From positions 3,653,501 through 3,717,500 of the forward strand of contig NZ_JBANRJ010000001.1 in assembly GCF_037154075.1 (NCBI RefSeq): a stretch of 64,000 bases of DNA, in the 5' to 3' direction. Shown here in pieces: positions 7,543 to 16,221 of the stretch; position 1 is the stretch's first letter; every line of letters starts with the position of its first letter. The DNA comes from Sphingobium aromaticiconvertens (GTDB lineage Bacteria; Pseudomonadota; Alphaproteobacteria; Sphingomonadales; Sphingomonadaceae). The notes below the pieces were generated by a model. It was given only the letters and a program-made list of their open reading frames with translations. It made no database searches and was not told where the DNA came from. Both the position numbers and the translations under genes were made by a program.

Positions 7543-8935
7543 ACGTATCCTTGACCCCGCCACCCTGGCTGGAGTTCACGACGAGCGATCCTTCGGTCAG
7601 CGCCACGCGGGTCAGGCCGCCCGGAACCAGCCGGATCTGTTTGCCCACCAGGCAATAGGGACGGAAATCGGCATGGCGGCCAACCACCGACGCCGGACCC
7701 AATGTAGGGACAGTGGACAGGTCGAGCGTCGGCTGGGCGATGAACTCGACCGGGTTCGCCCTGATCCGTTCGGCATAAGCGGCGACCTCGTCCTTGGTGG
7801 ATTGGGGACCGATCAACATGCCGTAACCGCCCGATCCGTGCACTTCCTTGGCCACCAGCTCGTCCAGATGCTCCAGCACATAAGCGCGTTCATCCGGCTT
7901 GGCGCATTGCCAGGTCTGAATATTGTCGAGGATGGGCTTTTCACCGAGGTAAAATCGAATCATTTCAGGCACATAGACATAGACCGCCTTGTCGTCGGCG
8001 ATACCCGAACCCGGCGCGGAGGCCAGCGTCACCCCGCCCTTGCGGTAGACGTTGAAGATGCCGGGTACGCCAAGCAGGCTGTCAGGGCGGAAGGCCAGTG
8101 GATCGAGATATTCGTCGTCGATCCGGCGATAGATGACATCCACCGCCTTTGGCCCCAGCGTCGTCTTCATCCATACCCGGTCTTCATCGACGAACAGGTC
8201 GGCCGGTTCGACCAGTTCCACGCCCATCAGGTCAGCGAGGAAGCTATGTTCATAATAGGCGCTGTTGAGCGAGCCGGGGGTCAGGACGACCACGACCGGA
8301 TCGCCCTTGCACGCGGGCGGCGCGACTTCTTTCAGGCTTTTCAGCAATTCGGCGGGATAATCGTCAACCGGCGCGACTATCCCCTGCGCGAACAGTTCGG
8401 GGAACATCCGGGTCATGATCTCCCGGTTTTCGAGCATATAGGAGACGCCCGATGGCGTGCGGCAATTATCCTCTAGCACCTCAAAACTGCCCGGTCCGGT
8501 CCGCACGATGTCGATGCCGACAATATGGCTGTAGACCCTGCCCGGTGGCGTGAAATCGACCATTTCCGCGAGATAGGCGCTGTTCTGGTAGATGATGTCG
8601 GCGGGCATGATCCCCGCCTTCACAATCTCCCCACGGTGATAGACGTCGTGGAGAAAGGCGTTGAGCGCGCGGGCGCGCTGGCGGATACCCTTGTCGAGGA
8701 CGCGCCATTCCTGCGCGGTAAAGATGCGTGGCAACAGATCGAAGGGGATGAGCCGTTCCGGATCACCACCCTCGCCATAGACGGCGAAGGTGATGCCAAT
8801 CCGCCGAAATATCGCTTCCGCCTCGTCCATCCGACGGTTGAGGCCGGCAACGCCGGTCCGCTCGACCCAATTCTGCACCTCTGCATAACAGGGGCGTATC
8901 GAACCGTCCGGCTCGAACATTTCGTGGAAGGGCAA
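7526..8935 (-). CDS. circularly permuted type 2 ATP-grasp protein
   Basis: 469 residues, full length for the family. Diagnostic segments include ERLIPFDLLPR, VLEDNCRTPSGVSYMLENR and GSGGYGMLIGP, the last forming part of the nucleotide-binding site. Related ATP-grasp enzymes make amide or peptide bonds using ATP, and comparative genomics has predicted a peptide-forming or tagging role for this type. It is the first gene of the operon ATP-grasp, alpha-E, transglutaminase, Anbu. Its last codons and stop lie inside a 17-bp tandem duplication (7509-7542), so a second copy of the stop-codon segment follows out of frame. Confidence 0.92.
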   Translation of the reverse strand: MPFHEMFEPDGSIRPCYAEVQNWVERTGVAGLNRRMDEAEAIFRRIGITFAVYGEGGDPERLIPFDLLPRIFTAQEWRVLDKGIRQRARALNAFLHDVYHRGEIVKAGIMPADIIYQNSAYLAEMVDFTPPGRVYSHIVGIDIVRTGPGSFEVLEDNCRTPSGVSYMLENREIMTRMFPELFAQGIVAPVDDYPAELLKSLKEVAPPACKGDPVVVVLTPGSLNSAYYEHSFLADLMGVELVEPADLFVDEDRVWMKTTLGPKAVDVIYRRIDDEYLDPLAFRPDSLLGVPGIFNVYRKGGVTLASAPGSGIADDKAVYVYVPEMIRFYLGEKPILDNIQTWQCAKPDERAYVLEHLDELVAKEVHGSGGYGMLIGPQSTKDEVAAYAERIRANPVEFIAQPTLDLSTVPTLGPASVVGRHADFRPYCLVGKQIRLVPGGLTRVALTEGSLVVNSSQGGGVKDTWVLQD

Positions 8936-9079
8936 AGCGGCGTTCCTCCCTTGGCCATCAGGCCGGTTGTGCGTTGCAACATTAGTGCAACCGTCCTGAA
9001 GGAAAGCAAGCCCAAAATTGCAGGCGAAGTAAGCGAATGATCGCGATGTCGTGCTTGAGTATAGGCCGCCGGGATCGCG

Positions 9080-10105
9080 CTACTCGTCCCCCGGACGTTT
9101 GCGCCCCGCCCTGACCCAAGGTTGCCCGACAACCGACGCAATCATGTCGCGGACGCGCCAGCGCAAGGTTATGCGGCGCTCGGCAATGCCGGGCAGGCTC
9201 CAGAGATCGAAACCCACCAAAGGTCGAAAGGGATTGCGGCGGCCATAAGCCCACAGTTCAAGGCGGGTGCTGCGGCCCGCTGATAAACCCCGCGCATGGA
9301 AACCATAAGTATCGGCAACGACCAGCGTATTGGCCGGCACAGCAAAGCTCGTCGGCTGAGGCAGACCCAGCGTAGCAAGTTCCCCGGCATCGACTCGGAA
9401 AGATCCTCTCGCCGACAAGCGGCAATCGCCGTCGCGGACCGTAAGGCTGCGTTGACGTTCCCACGCCAGCCGCTCCGGTGTCAGACGATGCGAGCCGAGG
9501 ACATAGTTGAACGGCCCGGTCGCCTCCGACACATCTTCAAGGAATAGCCATGCTTTCATCGCTGGGTAGAAGGTGTCGGCGTGAAGGTTGATTTGCGGAT
9601 CTGGTGTGGCGTCCCGGCGCTGGGTCAGGATCGCCTGTATGTAGAGCAACGGCTCGACATTGAAGCTGGCAATATAACGGGCGAGACTCCGCCAGCGCGC
9701 ATTCGCACGAAAGGCGCGAATCGCCGGAATCGCGCTGATCGCTACAGGATCGACGGCAATACGGCGCGTAATGGTATCACCCTGAACCGTTTCCCGCGCC
9801 TCGCCCTCAAAAACAACCACCTGATCTCGTAGCGCCGCAAATTGTTCTGGGGACAGGAAATCGCGAATGACAACGACACCATCGCGATCAAAAGCCATCC
9901 GATCGGCAGGCGGGACGGTGGCGGCGAGACGGGCGCGACGGCGCTCGGTCATACGCTGGGCCAGCGCGACACGCGTTGTATGAAGCCCCAACGCGTTAAG
10001 CCGCCTGGAGCCAATGAGGGGATTATCGACAAATGACTTCGCGCCCGTCAGCAACTGAATCAGCCACCAGGGGGCCATCAGGACCCGAAGAAACGCATTC
10101 GACAT
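9080..10105 (-). CDS. phytanoyl-CoA dioxygenase (PhyH) family protein
   Basis: 341-residue Fe(II)/2-oxoglutarate-dependent dioxygenase of the PhyH family. A HxD pair sits in NLHADTF and the third iron ligand histidine in TYGFHARG; an arginine for 2-oxoglutarate follows in GRSTRLELWAYGR. GPFNYVLGSHRLTPERL is typical of the family. The N-terminus has a hydrophobic stretch (about residues 5-20). It lies 144 nt upstream of the ATP-grasp gene on the same strand, so it may or may not belong to that operon. Substrate unknown; PhyH members hydroxylate lipids, amino acids and natural products. Confidence 0.82.
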   Translation of the reverse strand: MSNAFLRVLMAPWWLIQLLTGAKSFVDNPLIGSRRLNALGLHTTRVALAQRMTERRRARLAATVPPADRMAFDRDGVVVIRDFLSPEQFAALRDQVVVFEGEARETVQGDTITRRIAVDPVAISAIPAIRAFRANARWRSLARYIASFNVEPLLYIQAILTQRRDATPDPQINLHADTFYPAMKAWLFLEDVSEATGPFNYVLGSHRLTPERLAWERQRSLTVRDGDCRLSARGSFRVDAGELATLGLPQPTSFAVPANTLVVADTYGFHARGLSAGRSTRLELWAYGRRNPFRPLVGFDLWSLPGIAERRITLRWRVRDMIASVVGQPWVRAGRKRPGDE

Positions 10106-10223
10106 CTGCGCCCTTTATCGCGCCTGACACCAACTTCTAGCGAATAATTATCAATAGACGTTGATAGGATATGACAGCGTCGTGACCGACGCTTGTTCCA
10201 GCAAGCGATATCAATGCCGTAAA

Positions 10224-10300
10224 TGGTAGCGGAGGAGGGACTTGAACCCCCGACACGCGGATTATGATTCCGCTGCTCTAACCAGCTGAGCTACTCCGCC
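10224..10300 (-). tRNA. tRNA-Met (anticodon CAT, elongator type)
   Basis: The minus strand folds into a full cloverleaf of 77 nt including an encoded CCA end. It has a 7-bp acceptor stem closed by a G-U pair, D-arm GCTCAGCTGGTTAGAGC, anticodon stem GCGGA/TCCGC with loop ATCATAA (anticodon CAT) and T-arm containing GTTCAAG. The lack of initiator features (three G-C pairs in the anticodon stem, unpaired position 1) points to elongator methionine. A CAT anticodon could also be the lysidine-modified isoleucine tRNA, which I think less likely. Confidence 0.93.
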
Positions 10301-10513
10301 CCGAAAGGCCGCGCCGCGACCTGAGCCGCTGCGGTGAGGGCGCGCTATACGCAGCAGCTTGCCGTCGGTCAACGGGGGCATTTGCCCGGATCGCATTTTC
10401 CATCATGGTTTAGTGCTCTTGTTTACACGCGAACCGCAGCCTAGCCCTTGCCAGCGGCGTAAAAGCGCGCCAATCACGCCGGCAAACAGAGCGATGAAGA
10501 GGATTGTGGGCAG

Positions 10514-11740
10514 ATGAGCTATTATGACGTTCTGATCGTGGGCGCTGGGCATGCCGGGGCACAGGCTGGCATCGCGTTACGCCAGGCGGGCTTTGAAGGC
10601 TCCGTCGCCATGATCGGTGACGAGAAGGAGCCGCCTTATGAGCGCCCACCTTTGTCCAAGGAATATTTTGCAGGCGACAAGCCGTTCGAGCGCATCCTGA
10701 TCCGCCCTGTCGCCTTCTGGGGCGAGCGCAATATCGACATGTTGCTGAACAAGCGCGTGAAAAATGTCGACCCGATCGCGAAGTTCGTGACCGTCGGCGA
10801 CGAAGAAATCGGCTATGGCAAGCTGATCTGGTGTACAGGCGGCAGTCCCCGGATGTTGATCTGCGCGGGCGCAGAGGCCGCTGGCGTTCATGCTGTCCGG
10901 CGGCGCGACGATGTTGACGCGATGATGGCCAAGCTCAACCAGATCAATCATGTCACCATCATCGGCGGTGGCTATATCGGCCTGGAGGCCGCGGCAGTGC
11001 TGAGCAAATTCGGCAAGAAAGTCGTTCTGCTGGAAGCGCTGGACCGCGTGCTGGCCCGCGTGGCGGGCGAAGATCTCTCGCGTTTCTATGAAGCGGAGCA
11101 TCGCGCCCATGGCGTCGACCTGCGGACGAACGCGAAGATGGATTGCATCGAAGTAATCGACGGCAAGGCGACCGCCGTTTTGATGGCCGATGGCGAGCGG
11201 ATCGAAACAGATATGGTGATCGTGGGTATCGGCATCATCCCGGAAACCGGGCCCCTGATCGCGGCGGGCGCAGCCGGGGGCAATGGTGTCGATGTCGACG
11301 AATATTGCCGCACCAGCCTGCCCGACATCTATGCTGTGGGCGATTGCGCGTCCCATGCCAACAATTTTGCGCGTGGCGCCCAGCTTCGGCTTGAATCGGT
11401 TCAGAACGCCAATGACCAGGCGAAAACCGCCGTCGCGCATATCATGGGCAAGGAAGAGGCCTATAATGCCGTCCCCTGGTTCTGGTCCAATCAATATGAT
11501 TTGAAGCTCCAGACCGTCGGCCTGTCTATCGGCTATGATCATACGATCCTGCGTGGCGACCCGGCGACGCGCAGCTTTTCGGTGCTCTACCTCAAGGGCG
11601 GAAAAGTGATTGCGCTCGACTGCGTCAATGCGGTCAAGGACTATGTCCAGGGTCGCGCACATGTGCTGTCGGGCGCAGTACTGGATCAGGCGCAACTGGC
11701 CGATTCGTCGGTGCCGCTCAAAGAGGTTGGGCTGGGATAG
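10514..11740 (+). CDS. NAD(P)/FAD-dependent ferredoxin reductase
   Basis: 408 residues. An N-terminal FAD-binding motif [11 protein letters not shown], the segment [10 protein letters not shown] typical of ferredoxin/putidaredoxin reductases, a second dinucleotide fold [12 protein letters not shown] for NADH and the C-terminal YAVGDCA are present, with a reductase C-terminal domain ([11 protein letters not shown]). It belongs to the class that feeds electrons to 2Fe-2S ferredoxins of cytochrome P450 or Rieske oxygenases. No ferredoxin or oxygenase is adjacent, so it is an orphan reductase here. The neighbour upstream is a divergent tRNA; downstream is a convergent gene 14 nt away. Confidence 0.9.
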   Translation: MSYYDVLIVGAGHAGAQAGIALRQAGFEGSVAMIGDEKEPPYERPPLSKEYFAGDKPFERILIRPVAFWGERNIDMLLNKRVKNVDPIAKFVTVGDEEIGYGKLIWCTGGSPRMLICAGAEAAGVHAVRRRDDVDAMMAKLNQINHVTIIGGGYIGLEAAAVLSKFGKKVVLLEALDRVLARVAGEDLSRFYEAEHRAHGVDLRTNAKMDCIEVIDGKATAVLMADGERIETDMVIVGIGIIPETGPLIAAGAAGGNGVDVDEYCRTSLPDIYAVGDCASHANNFARGAQLRLESVQNANDQAKTAVAHIMGKEEAYNAVPWFWSNQYDLKLQTVGLSIGYDHTILRGDPATRSFSVLYLKGGKVIALDCVNAVKDYVQGRAHVLSGAVLDQAQLADSSVPLKEVGLG

Positions 11741-11753
11741 GCCTACCGCCTCC

Positions 11754-12257
11754 CTATCCCCGGAACATCGCCTTCACCGCCAGTTCCCAAGGCCCGCCGC
11801 GATAGTGCCAGACGGCAAGACCGTCGATCGCCAGTCGCTTGCCCATAAACTGCACGCCCATGGCCTGGTGGAGCGCTCTCGCCTCTGTGGGAGACGCCTT
11901 GTTCTGGATGGTGATGTGGAGTCGGGGGCGGGCCTGATCCTGCGGGATAAGAAGGCCGGTGAAAGCCTCTGCCAGATCATCCCGCATTTCCATAAGCCGC
12001 TGGCTTTCAATATGGAAAGCGACGCCATTGCCCAGGTTGAGGACGCCGACGATCCGGGTCGGGGGTGATGACCCTGCGGCAAGGCGCTTCAACCGACCCT
12101 TCAATTCCGGCAAGACCGAGGGCGGCAGATGGCGGAACAACGTGATATGCGCCGGGACCTGATTGCGACCCGGCGGAAAGTGGGCGCGGCGCAGACCGTC
12201 CACCCAGGCGAAGTCCGCGACGCCCAGCAGAGCGGTAACGATGAGCGGCGCGGTCAC
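11754..12257 (-). CDS. 2'-5' RNA ligase/phosphoesterase family protein
   Basis: 167 residues with the two HxTx motifs of the 2H phosphoesterase superfamily, HITL at 37-40 and HITI at 114-117. This is the ThpR/LigT-like fold, which acts on 2'-5' or cyclic phosphodiester bonds in RNA. Its ATG overlaps the TGA of the peroxiredoxin gene (ATGA at 12257-12254), so the two are translationally coupled. The physiological RNA substrate is unknown for bacterial members. Confidence 0.88.
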   Translation of the reverse strand: MTAPLIVTALLGVADFAWVDGLRRAHFPPGRNQVPAHITLFRHLPPSVLPELKGRLKRLAAGSSPPTRIVGVLNLGNGVAFHIESQRLMEMRDDLAEAFTGLLIPQDQARPRLHITIQNKASPTEARALHQAMGVQFMGKRLAIDGLAVWHYRGGPWELAVKAMFRG

Positions 12258-12793
12258 GCGAGCGGATGCGCCTTCAACCAGCCAAGCACCGGCTCGGGAC
12301 GGCTTTCGCCATAGGGGTCATCATCCTCGCCGCTATCGTTGATCCCCGGCTCCTCGAACCAGGCCACCACCTTGCCGTCGTCTACGACCATCGCATAGCG
12401 CCAGCTACGGTCGCCAAAGCCCAGATGATCCTTCTTGATGAGCATGCCCATCCGGCGGGTGAAATCACCCGACCCATCGGGCAGCAGCTTCACATTGTTC
12501 ACGCCCAGATGGCGCCCCCACTGGTACATGACGAAGGCATCATTGACAGAAAGGCAGTAAACATCGTCGACGCCCTGCGCCCTGAAGTCATCGTAAAAGC
12601 GCTCAAAGGCCGGGCATTGTTCGGTCGAACAGGTCGGCGTGAACGCGCCTGGAAGCGAGAAGACGATGACGCGCCTGCCAGCAAACAGGTCGCCAGTCTG
12701 TACATCCTGCCAACGGAACGGGTTGGGGCCTTCGATAGTTTCGTCGCGGACCCTGGTCTTGAGCGTGACATTCGGTACGTAGCGATTCAGCAT
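12254..12793 (-). CDS. peroxiredoxin (Prx5-type)
   Basis: 179 residues from ATG 12793, which has a perfect AGGAGG at 5-6 nt spacing; the frame extends to 13039 but that part overlaps the divergent gene and is not needed. The peroxidatic cysteine is C55 in PGAFTPTCS, with another cysteine at 60. The segment VDDVYCLSVNDAFVM and RRMGMLIKKDHLGFGDRSWRYAMVVDDG are typical of the Prx5/AhpE-like glutaredoxin-dependent peroxiredoxins. It removes hydrogen peroxide and alkyl hydroperoxides in the cytoplasm. It is coupled to the downstream 2'-5' RNA ligase-like gene. Confidence 0.93.
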   Translation of the reverse strand: MLNRYVPNVTLKTRVRDETIEGPNPFRWQDVQTGDLFAGRRVIVFSLPGAFTPTCSTEQCPAFERFYDDFRAQGVDDVYCLSVNDAFVMYQWGRHLGVNNVKLLPDGSGDFTRRMGMLIKKDHLGFGDRSWRYAMVVDDGKVVAWFEEPGINDSGEDDDPYGESRPEPVLGWLKAHPLA

Positions 12794-12926
12794 GGAAGCC
12801 TCCTGTTGTCCTAATCCCGATGCACCATCCTGTGCGCCTTGTCGCGGCCCTGACGACGGGTATATCGTTGCGGTAGCGGTCCAAAGCCGTGATGCACGAC
12901 CATATATATTGGGTAGAGGAACGATT

Positions 12927-13346
12927 ATGAGCGCACCGCGATCCCTGACTATTGTGGGCATAGCCGCCCTGTTGTGGAATCTGATGGGCGATGCATCCTT
13001 CGTCGCGCAATATAGCATGGACACGGCCGAACTGGCCAAAACCGATCCCTATACCGCCCGCATCTTTGCGCAAATGCCCACATGGGCTTGGGCCGCCTTT
13101 GCCGTGTCGGTAGTCACAGGGACGCTGGGATCGATCCTTTTGCTGATGCGGCGGGCCGCAGCGGTGGCGCTCTATCTGATCTCGCTGATTGCGATCATCA
13201 TGACCTTTGGCCACAGCTTTTTCGGGACCGACATGCTGGCGATCAAGGGATGGACGGCGACGCTGTTTCCTGCGCTGATCTTCGTGCTGGGGATCGCGCA
13301 ATTCCTCTATGCGCGCGCGCAGGTGACGAAGGGCGTGTTGCGATAG
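12927..13346 (+). CDS. small four-helix membrane protein, unknown function
   Basis: 139 residues from ATG 12927, preceded by AGAGGA. Four hydrophobic segments are visible at about residues 7-25, 52-75, 80-98 and 105-125. The sequence PYTARIFAQMPTWAWAAFA and a region GHSFFGTDMLAIKGW lie between them. I do not recognise a characterised family; similar proteins in sphingomonads carry uninformative names. It is divergent from the peroxiredoxin with a shared 133-nt intergenic region. Confidence 0.75.
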   Translation: MSAPRSLTIVGIAALLWNLMGDASFVAQYSMDTAELAKTDPYTARIFAQMPTWAWAAFAVSVVTGTLGSILLLMRRAAAVALYLISLIAIIMTFGHSFFGTDMLAIKGWTATLFPALIFVLGIAQFLYARAQVTKGVLR

Positions 13347-13383
13347 CCGGATACACGCCCCCAACGCACGGTTTAGTCGAGAT

Positions 13384-14355
13384 CTAAAGTTCGCCGCGCT
13401 GGCGGCGGATTTCAAACCACTTTCTGACATTTTCATTGTGCTGCTGATAAGTGTCGGCGAAGATGTGGCCGCCCGTCCCATCCGCGACGAAATACAGCGC
13501 TTTGGTTTGCGCGGGCTGGGTGACGGCAAGGATCGAGAGCCGTCCGGGGTTCGCGATCGGCCCTTTGGGCAGGCCGGTCATCGCATAGGTATTATAGTCG
13601 TTGACGGCGGCGATCTCCGACTTGCGGATACGGCGCCCCAGCGGCTTGCCCTTGGTGATCGGATAGATGATCGTCGGGTCCGCCTGAAGCATCATATTGG
13701 TCCGCAGCCGGTTGCCATAGACGCCCGCCACCGTTGGGCGTTCGGCGGCGACAGCGGTTTCCTTCTCAACGATACTGGCCAGGATGATGGCCTCCCGTGG
13801 CGTCTTGACCACAGCCGTGGGGCTGCGTTTCGCCCAAAGGTCGGCCAGCACCTTGGTCATCGCCGCCTGCATCCGCTGCACCACCCGCGTACGCGATTCG
13901 CCGCGTTCGAAGGCATAGCTGTCGGGCAGGATGCTGCCCTCTTCGGGCACGGGGATATCGCCGGTCAATTGATCGTTCGCCATCAACCGTTCGTGGACGA
14001 GGATGGACGGCATGCCTTCGGGAATGGTGATGAGCCGGGTGAGTACCTTCCCCCCTTGCAGGATGGAGAGGATTTCCGAATTGCTTGCGCCCTTGGGAAT
14101 CACGAATTCCCCAGCCTTGATCGACATGCTGCCGCCAAAGACCTTGGCCCGCGTCAGGAAGGCATCAGCCGAGCGAACCGCGCCAGCCTGTTTGAGCAGC
14201 ACCGCCGCCGCACTGAGCGTCGCGCCTTCCGGCACGACGATCGTGGTTTCCCTGGTGGCCGGGCCAGTTTCCGTCCAGCCATGAACGAAACGGAAGGCAA
14301 CGAACGCGGCAACGGCAAGGCCGATCAGAAGGATGATGCAGCCAAGCCGTTTCAT
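13384..14355 (-). CDS. mltG: endolytic murein transglycosylase MltG
   Basis: 323 residues. An N-terminal transmembrane helix (about residues 4-22) anchors the protein and the rest is periplasmic, with a LysM-like segment followed by the YceG domain. The catalytic glutamate lies in ASIVEKET, followed by the conserved GVYGNRL, LQADPTIIY and YNTYAMTGLPKGPIANPG segments. MltG cuts nascent glycan strands and sets their length. It sits 11 nt downstream of fabF in the same direction; the pairing fabF-mltG is common in alphaproteobacteria. Confidence 0.95.
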   Translation of the reverse strand: MKRLGCIILLIGLAVAAFVAFRFVHGWTETGPATRETTIVVPEGATLSAAAVLLKQAGAVRSADAFLTRAKVFGGSMSIKAGEFVIPKGASNSEILSILQGGKVLTRLITIPEGMPSILVHERLMANDQLTGDIPVPEEGSILPDSYAFERGESRTRVVQRMQAAMTKVLADLWAKRSPTAVVKTPREAIILASIVEKETAVAAERPTVAGVYGNRLRTNMMLQADPTIIYPITKGKPLGRRIRKSEIAAVNDYNTYAMTGLPKGPIANPGRLSILAVTQPAQTKALYFVADGTGGHIFADTYQQHNENVRKWFEIRRQRGEL

Positions 14356-14366
14356 GGTGCTGCGCC

Positions 14367-15626
14367 TCAGATCGGCTTCATGATGAGCGAGGCATTGGTG
14401 CCGCCAAAGCCGAAGCTGTTGTTCAGCACCGCGCGCACCTTGCGTTCTTTGGCGACGTGCGGGACCAGGTCCACGCCCTGGCAGCTTTCGCTGGGTTCAT
14501 CGAGGTTGAGCGTCGGCGGGACGATCTGGTCCTGCATGGCAAGGATGCAGAAGATGCTCTCCACCGCACCCGCGCCGCCCAGAAGATGGCCGATGGCGGA
14601 TTTGGTCGAACTCATCGACATATTGCTGATCTGGTCACCGAACAGGCGACGGACCGCGCCCAGCTCCAGTTCGTCGCCCAGCGGGGTCGATGTGCCGTGG
14701 GCGTTCACATAATCGATATCTTCCAGGCTGAGGCCCGACTTTTTAAGCGCCATCTGCATCGAACGGAACGCGCCCGATCCTTCGGGGTGCGGAGCGGTGA
14801 CGTGATAGGCGTCGCCCGACAGGCCATAGCCAATCACTTCGGCATAGATCTTAGCGCCGCGCGCCTTGGCCCGCTCATATTCTTCCAGCACAACGACACC
14901 CGCGCCCTCGCCCATGACGAAGCCGTCGCGGTTGACGTCATAGGGACGCGACGCCTTTTCGGGCGTGTCGTTGAAATTGGTGGAGAGCGCCCGCGCCTGC
15001 GAGAAGCCGGCGATGCCGATCGGGCAGATCGCGCTTTCCGCGCCGCCCGCGAGCATCACGTCGGCGTCGTCCATCGCGATCATCCGGGCGGCATCGCCGA
15101 TTGAGTGCGCGCCGGTCGAACAGGCGGTGACGACAGCATGGTTCGGCCCCATCAGGCCATATTTGATCGAAACCTGACCCGAGATCAGATTTATGAGTCG
15201 GCCATGGACGAAATGCGGCGAGACGCGGCTAGGGCCCTTGTTCGCCAGCACCAGCGATTCGCTTTCGATGCCCGGCAGGCCGCCGATGCCCGAACCGATC
15301 GAGCAGCCCGCGCGCAGGCGCTCTTCCTCTGTCATGTCGAGCAGGCCCGCGTCAGCCAGCGCTTCGCTGGCCGCGGCGATGCCGAAGACGATAAACAGAT
15401 CGACCTGCCGCTGAATCTTGTGGTCGACTTCCTTGGACGGGTCGAAACCATAAGGATGGTCCGCGGGCTTCACCTCGCAGGCGATGCGGCATTTATAGTC
15501 GGTGGGGTCGAACCGGGTGATCGTGGCCGCGCCCGATTTGGACGCGAGGATATTTTTCCAGGTGGTTTCGACATCCCCGCCCAGAGGGGTCACCATGCCG
15601 AGGCCGGTTACGACGACGCGACGCAT
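14367..15626 (-). CDS. fabF: beta-ketoacyl-ACP synthase II
   Basis: 419 residues, full length. Catalytic cysteine C169 in VTACSTGAHS, with the two active-site histidines in NAHGTSTPLGD and SAIGHLLGGAGAV. The enzyme elongates acyl-ACP by condensing it with malonyl-ACP. It follows acpP by 177 nt, a gap that holds a terminator-like hairpin (15711-15749), and is followed closely by mltG. The C-terminal FGFGGTNASLI motif is intact. Confidence 0.97.
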   Translation of the reverse strand: MRRVVVTGLGMVTPLGGDVETTWKNILASKSGAATITRFDPTDYKCRIACEVKPADHPYGFDPSKEVDHKIQRQVDLFIVFGIAAASEALADAGLLDMTEEERLRAGCSIGSGIGGLPGIESESLVLANKGPSRVSPHFVHGRLINLISGQVSIKYGLMGPNHAVVTACSTGAHSIGDAARMIAMDDADVMLAGGAESAICPIGIAGFSQARALSTNFNDTPEKASRPYDVNRDGFVMGEGAGVVVLEEYERAKARGAKIYAEVIGYGLSGDAYHVTAPHPEGSGAFRSMQMALKKSGLSLEDIDYVNAHGTSTPLGDELELGAVRRLFGDQISNMSMSSTKSAIGHLLGGAGAVESIFCILAMQDQIVPPTLNLDEPSESCQGVDLVPHVAKERKVRAVLNNSFGFGGTNASLIMKPI

Positions 15627-15660
15627 ATTGCAGGCTCCACGATAACTTACTGACTTTGGC

Positions 15661-15698
15661 CGACCCTTAGCCGCCGCAGATGCGCACGGAAAGGGTCG
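15661..15698. repeat. inverted repeat in acpP-fabF spacer
   Basis: CGACCCTT at 15661-15668 and AAGGGTCG at 15691-15698 form an 8-bp stem with a 22-nt loop, 35 nt upstream of the fabF start. It has no U-tract. It could fold in the fabF leader together with, or instead of, the neighbouring terminator-like hairpin. Confidence 0.5.
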
Positions 15699-15699
15699 C

Positions 15700-15749
15700 C
15701 AGATACAAAACGGCTCTCCAGCCTCCGGGATCGCCGGGCAGGAGAGCCG
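15700..15749 (-). terminator. terminator/attenuator between acpP and fabF
   Basis: On the minus strand CGGCTCTCC (15749-15741) pairs with GGAGAGCCG (15719-15711), followed directly by TTTTGTAT. This is a classical intrinsic terminator form placed between acpP and fabF. It would end most acpP transcripts, so that AcpP is made in excess over FabF. Confidence 0.75.
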
Positions 15750-15803
15750 CTTTCGTGCCTTTTGGCCGCGGACTGCCCCGGTGGGCTTGTCCGCTAAAGG
15801 CCC

Positions 15804-16037
15804 TTACTGCTTGCTTTCGATGAAATCGATCGCATCCTTGACGGTGGCGATCTTTTCAGCCGCATCGTCAGGGATTTCGACGCTGAACTCTTCCTCGAAC
15901 GCCATCACCAGTTCAACGATGTCCAGGCTGTCTGCGCCCAGATCGTCGATGAAGCTTGCGTCCTCAGTCACCTTTTCGGCTTCGACGCCCAGATGCTCGA
16001 CGACGATTTTCTTAACGCGATCCGCGGTCTCACTCAT
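15804..16037 (-). CDS. acpP: acyl carrier protein AcpP
   Basis: 77 residues, the standard length. The phosphopantetheine serine is S37 in [18 protein letters not shown], the universal housekeeping ACP motif. It carries acyl intermediates for FabD, FabG and FabF, all encoded within 3.5 kb. AAGAAGGA precedes the start. A hairpin terminator lies after the stop. Confidence 0.97.
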   Translation of the reverse strand: MSETADRVKKIVVEHLGVEAEKVTEDASFIDDLGADSLDIVELVMAFEEEFSVEIPDDAAEKIATVKDAIDFIESKQ

Positions 16038-16221
16038 GAGTGGTCCTTCTTCTTGGGTATCGTTGGTAATTCTGAACGGCTGTTAAGCCATGCCCTAGTG
16101 CGAAGCCCGAATAGAGGCAAGAGGGAAGGCCGCCAAGCCCCTTCGCGCGGAAAAGCGTCCTGCGCCCCCATGATAACCAGTCATTTACCGAAATTTCAGC
16201 CGCACCTGCCAATAAGAACCG

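Noticed and set aside
5931-8476. Long plus-strand frames opposite transglutaminase, alpha-E and ATP-grasp genes
   Set aside because: Antisense to genes with clear catalytic motifs; composition His/Gln/Arg-rich and without start signals.
10149-10166. TATCAA-N6-TTGATA inverted repeat upstream of the PhyH gene
   Set aside because: Arms of only six AT-rich bases with no further support; expected by chance at this length.
13438-14712. 424-codon plus-strand frame over mltG and fabF
   Set aside because: Both minus-strand genes are firmly identified; the plus frame has no domain and a shadow-type composition.
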